A stretch of DNA of 7,304 nucleotides, taken from the NCBI GenBank assembly GCA_946406275.1, contig CAMJJZ010000054.1, positions 1 through 7,304 of the forward strand. Reading direction: 5' to 3'. Both the position numbers and the translations under genes were made by a program. How positions within the stretch are numbered: position 1 is the first letter of the stretch; each line of letters opens with the position of its first letter. Below are positions 5,828 through 7,304 of this stretch, piece after piece. The DNA is from an uncultured Bacteroidales bacterium (GTDB taxonomy: Bacteria; Bacteroidota; Bacteroidia; Bacteroidales; UBA932). The notes below the pieces were generated by a model that saw nothing but the letters and a program-made list of their open reading frames with translations, was not told the DNA's origin and made no database searches.

Positions 5828-7304
5828 ATGTCCCGTTTTTCGTCCCTGCTTGTAAGGTGGAGAAAGTGGCTTATGGCGGCAATGGCAATTGTCGCTGTAA
5901 TATGCGGCATTTTCATCCCCAGGGTTAACGTGAACGCGGACATGACCCTATATCTCCCGGACCAGTCCCAGATGAAACAGGGCATGGACCGTATGGCCCA
6001 GACCCTTCCCAACCTTGACCAGCACATGCGTCTGATGGGTGTCATGCTCACGGACACCTCCCTTGTGGCGGAGGCTCCTGCGGTGCTTGATTCCCTTACC
6101 GGCCACCTCACGCTGGACTCCGTGCGGCAGCGTGATTCCCTCACGCTGTTCCGCTTCAACATAACCAGCTCCACCAACACTGACGCCATAAAAGAAAAGG
6201 TTTCGGCTTATTACGGTTCCAAGGCCGTGGTGGAAGTGGACGGAGACAACATGGTTATGACTGGCATCGGGGAAGTGGTGCTTATTGGTTTCGCCATCTT
6301 CTTCGTGGTGCTCACCATAATGTGCCGCTCGTATATGGAGGTTGTGCTGTTCCTTGCCACAACCGGCCTGGCGGTTATGATGAACATGGGCACCAACGCC
6401 CTCCTTGGTACGGTGTCCCTCATGACGCATTCCCTTGCCGCCATCTTGCAGATGATCCTATCCATGGACTATTCGGTGATCCTGATGAACCGGTTCCGGG
6501 AAGAGAAGGACAAGGGAAAGGCATCTCCGGATGCCATGAGCGCGGCCATAGACGCATCGTCCCGTACCATATTCTCCAGCGCCCTCACCACCTTCGTGGG
6601 GCTGATAATGCTCATCTTCATCAAGTTCAAGATAGGGGCCGATGTGGGCTGGGTCCTCTCCAAGGGCGTAGTCTTCAGCCTCATCTGCAACTTCACCGTC
6701 CTTCCGGGCCTCATCCTCATGTTCGAGAAGGCCATCCAGAAGACGGGAAAACGTACGCCGTCGGTGCCCGTTGCCCCCGTGGCGCGTTTTGAAAGGGCCT
6801 GCCGCTGGCCTCTGACGATACTTTTCGTGGCCATCTTCGTGGGAGCGTTCATCCTCCAGAAGCGCACGGAAATCACTTTCTCCGCCTACTGGCCCACCCC
6901 CATCACGGACGCCTTCCCTCCGGACAATCCGGTAATGCTCCTGTACGATACCGCGGAGGAGGTCGAAATCCCGGACCTCCTGGACAGCCTGGCGGACGAC
7001 CCCAATGTAATCTCAACCCTCAGCTATCCTTCCCTTGCGGTGAAACAGCTCACCGCCAAGGAGATGACGGAGAAGTTCTCCTCCATATCTCCGCTTATAA
7101 CGGAGGAGGTCCTGGACGTAGTATATTACGCCAAAGTCCACCCCAAGCGCACGGAGCGCCTGAGGCTTTCCCAGCTGGAAGAATCGGCAAACATCCTTGC
7201 GGAGCGCGGCCTTGTGCAGGCGGGGCTAGACATGGATTCCCTGACCCTTCCTCCGGCGGAACCGGAAGAGGAACCGGTGGTGACCGTGGTCAAGGAGCCG
7301 GAGA
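5828..7304 (+). CDS. MMPL/RND-superfamily membrane transporter, N-terminal part (3' end outside window)
   Basis: An open reading frame of 492 codons that runs off the window with no stop. Visible topology is that of an MMPL-type RND exporter. TM1 lies at about residues 14-30, followed by a periplasmic loop (31-147). A cluster of membrane segments follows at about 149-166, 171-188, 194-222, 247-265 and 279-299, and a seventh segment at about 318-333 begins the second half. The TM4 signature SMDYSVILMNRFREE (212-226) carries the Asp-Tyr pair (D214, Y215) expected of the proton-relay position in this family. Residues about 335-492 form the start of the second periplasmic domain and end in a Pro/Glu-rich stretch. 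These proteins export lipids, lipid-linked molecules or drugs by proton exchange; the substrate here is unknown. ATG at 5828 is chosen because it follows the -7 box closely and is directly ahead of a basic N-terminus and TM1. It is divergent from the phosphodiesterase operon. Confidence 0.92.
   Translation, partial: MSRFSSLLVRWRKWLMAAMAIVAVICGIFIPRVNVNADMTLYLPDQSQMKQGMDRMAQTLPNLDQHMRLMGVMLTDTSLVAEAPAVLDSLTGHLTLDSVRQRDSLTLFRFNITSSTNTDAIKEKVSAYYGSKAVVEVDGDNMVMTGIGEVVLIGFAIFFVVLTIMCRSYMEVVLFLATTGLAVMMNMGTNALLGTVSLMTHSLAAILQMILSMDYSVILMNRFREEKDKGKASPDAMSAAIDASSRTIFSSALTTFVGLIMLIFIKFKIGADVGWVLSKGVVFSLICNFTVLPGLILMFEKAIQKTGKRTPSVPVAPVARFERACRWPLTILFVAIFVGAFILQKRTEITFSAYWPTPITDAFPPDNPVMLLYDTAEEVEIPDLLDSLADDPNVISTLSYPSLAVKQLTAKEMTEKFSSISPLITEEVLDVVYYAKVHPKRTERLRLSQLEESANILAERGLVQAGLDMDSLTLPPAEPEEEPVVTVVKEPE

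Noticed and set aside
5809..6465. Several minus-strand open frames opposite the start of the MMPL gene
   Set aside because: The plus-strand frame is uninterrupted from 5828 to the window end and encodes clear membrane segments and the SMDYS signature. The minus-strand products are low-information shadows.

Overview
The window looks like a piece of a Bacteroidota chromosome, probably order Bacteroidales, with moderately high GC. Supporting signs are Bacteroidota-type promoters (TTTG, about 20 bp, then TAnnTTTG) ahead of genes, no Shine-Dalgarno sequences, a 640-residue NagB/PIG-L fusion of a type I associate with Bacteroidetes, and an EF-G C-terminus resembling the second Bacteroidetes EF-G paralogue. 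Nothing resembling a phage, plasmid or insertion sequence is visible. The lineage call is inference from these features, not from a search.

Layout. (1) Positions 1-377, + strand: the 3' end of an EF-G-family gene, followed by a strong intrinsic terminator (396-432). (2) 433-559: a short intergenic gap holding a nested inverted repeat of two hairpin units (440-520), REP-like in form. (3) 560-2520, - strand: nagB (canonical glucosamine-6-phosphate deaminase) followed by a Gfo/Idh/MocA oxidoreductase that overlaps it in a TGATG junction. The pair has its own promoter inside the end of the upstream gene, plus a perfect 10-bp inverted repeat at the expected transcription start. (4) 2602-5748, - strand: a lipoprotein of the nucleotide pyrophosphatase/phosphodiesterase family, then 3 bp later the NagB-like/PIG-L fusion. 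(5) 5749-5827: a compact divergent promoter region with back-to-back -7 boxes and a 13-bp inverted repeat (one mismatch). (6) 5828-7304, + strand: an MMPL/RND-type membrane transporter, cut by the window end.

How the genes may work together. The four minus-strand genes look like an amino-sugar salvage cluster. The surface or periplasmic phosphodiesterase could release a substrate. The PIG-L domain has intact metal-binding motifs and could deacetylate an N-acetyl sugar. NagB would convert glucosamine-6-phosphate to fructose-6-phosphate and ammonia, and the oxidoreductase could act on a related sugar. No nagA, sugar transporter or kinase is visible, so this pathway is inference from neighbourhood and families. 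The most unusual protein feature is that the NagB-like half of the fusion carries Gln at two positions that are catalytic Asp and His in NagB.
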